A DNA stretch of 6,179 nt, from positions 1 to 6,179 of the forward strand of contig JALHFC010000082.1 of the NCBI GenBank assembly GCA_022839445.1, written 5' to 3'. The notes below the pieces were generated by a model. It saw only the letters and a program-made list of their open reading frames with translations. It had not been told where the DNA came from and searched no databases. The DNA is from Pelotomaculum sp. (GTDB lineage Bacteria; Bacillota; Desulfotomaculia; Desulfotomaculales; Pelotomaculaceae). The translations under genes were made by a program, and so were the position numbers. Positions within the stretch are counted from its first letter, which is position 1. Each line of letters opens with the position of its first letter. This document shows positions 5,517-6,179 of this stretch, piece by piece.

Positions 5517-6179
5517 TTATTTCAGCATGGCCAGCCGTTCCCTGATGGCAGATTGCTTGCCGGAAAGCTCTTCTTCTTTGGCCTTCTCTTTTTCCACCAC
5601 GCTTGCCGGGGCCTTGGCCAGAAATCCGGGATTAGAGAGCTTGCCCCGTACCCGGGCCAGGTCCTTCTCTACGGCAACCATTTCCTTCTCCTGGCGGGCG
5701 ATTTCCCTGTCAATGTCAATCAGTCCTTTTAACGGGACAAAAATCTCAACTCCGCGCGTCACGGCGTGGGCCGCCTGCTCCGGCGCTTCTGCCAGAGCCG
5801 GGAATATCTTTATTTCAGCGCAGGCCAACCCCTGCATATATTCACTGCCCCTCTCCAGCACGGCCCTGACGGCGCTCTCCGGCGCGACCAGCAGAACCTG
5901 CGCCCTGCGGCCCGGGGGTACGTTCATCTCGCCCCGGATGTGCCTGACGGCTTTGGTCACTTCCATAATCACGCCCATCTCTTTTTCCGCCTCAACGTCC
6001 ACCAACTCCTTGCGGGCCGCCGGCCAGGGCGCGCGCATAATGGTCACCCCGTGGCCGGGCAAGCGCTGCCAGATTTCCTCAGTAATAAAAGGCATAAAGG
6101 GGTGAAGGAGTTCCAGAGCGCCTTTCAGCACAGTGGACAGCACACCCTGGGCGGCGCGCCTGTCCTGTGGAGTGGTTTT
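5517..6179 (-). CDS. valS: Valyl-tRNA synthetase, C-terminal part (5' end beyond window)
   Basis: The last 220 residues of ValS, the cytoplasmic enzyme that charges tRNA(Val); the full protein is about 880 residues. The window shows the end of the anticodon-binding domain, with the class I signature stretch LLHPFMPFITEEIW (24-37 of the visible part), IMRAPWP, and the conserved KAVRHIRGEMNVPPG segment. The final 69 residues (about 152-220) start GLIDIDREIARQEKEM and are charged and heptad-like. This is the ValS C-terminal coiled-coil arm that contacts tRNA, including the typical LSNPGFLAKAP turn between its two helices. The catalytic HIGH and KMSKS motifs lie outside. The frame is open to the right edge. 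folC follows after 48 bp with no terminator-like hairpin between, so the two are probably co-transcribed. Confidence 0.97.
   Translation of the reverse strand, partial: KTTPQDRRAAQGVLSTVLKGALELLHPFMPFITEEIWQRLPGHGVTIMRAPWPAARKELVDVEAEKEMGVIMEVTKAVRHIRGEMNVPPGRRAQVLLVAPESAVRAVLERGSEYMQGLACAEIKIFPALAEAPEQAAHAVTRGVEIFVPLKGLIDIDREIARQEKEMVAVEKDLARVRGKLSNPGFLAKAPASVVEKEKAKEEELSGKQSAIRERLAMLK

Noticed and set aside
5527..6105. Open frame of 192 codons on the plus strand
   Set aside because: Mirror of the ValS C-terminal domain; Ser/Thr/Ala-rich composition is typical of the reverse strand of GC-rich helical genes.

Overview
The window reads as a piece of the chromosome of an endospore-forming Firmicute. 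The mixed, moderately high GC content, GTG starts and gene set suggest a Clostridia-type organism, perhaps a Desulfotomaculum/Pelotomaculum-like one; this placement is inference. It holds five protein-coding genes packed almost without gaps. Two run off the edges: the germinant-receptor C gene on the left and valyl-tRNA synthetase on the right. No RNA genes, mobile elements or CRISPR arrays were seen.

Left half (1-2937, minus strand): a two-gene unit for a GerA-family spore germinant receptor. It reads gerAA (membrane A subunit, 563 aa), then gerAC (lipoprotein C subunit, at least 420 aa), with a 17-nt overlap. Centre (2938-3142): a divergent intergenic region of about 205 bp. It contains a plausible forespore sigma-G promoter for each direction, a leader hairpin with a U-rich tract ahead of gerAA, and an inverted repeat embedded in the gerAB promoter. 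Then gerAB (3143-4231, plus strand): the ten-helix transporter-like B subunit. The three receptor subunits are therefore all present but split into divergent A-C and B units, rather than the classical co-directional A-B-C operon.

Right half (4215-6179, minus strand): housekeeping genes in the order valS, then folC, 48 bp apart and probably co-transcribed. FolC converges on gerAB, and the two coding regions overlap tail to tail by 17 bp. FolC keeps its ATP-binding P-loop but lacks about 20-25 residues normally found between the N-terminal helix and the P-loop strand. A perfect 9-bp tandem repeat lies next to the place where those residues are missing.

How it works together: GerAA, GerAB and GerAC are expected to form one receptor complex in the spore inner membrane that senses nutrients and starts germination. 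Forespore-specific expression from the two divergent promoters would co-produce the subunits. valS and folC serve protein synthesis and folate metabolism and are functionally unrelated to the receptor. The most interesting points are the split receptor with paired sigma-G-like promoters, and the shortened FolC.
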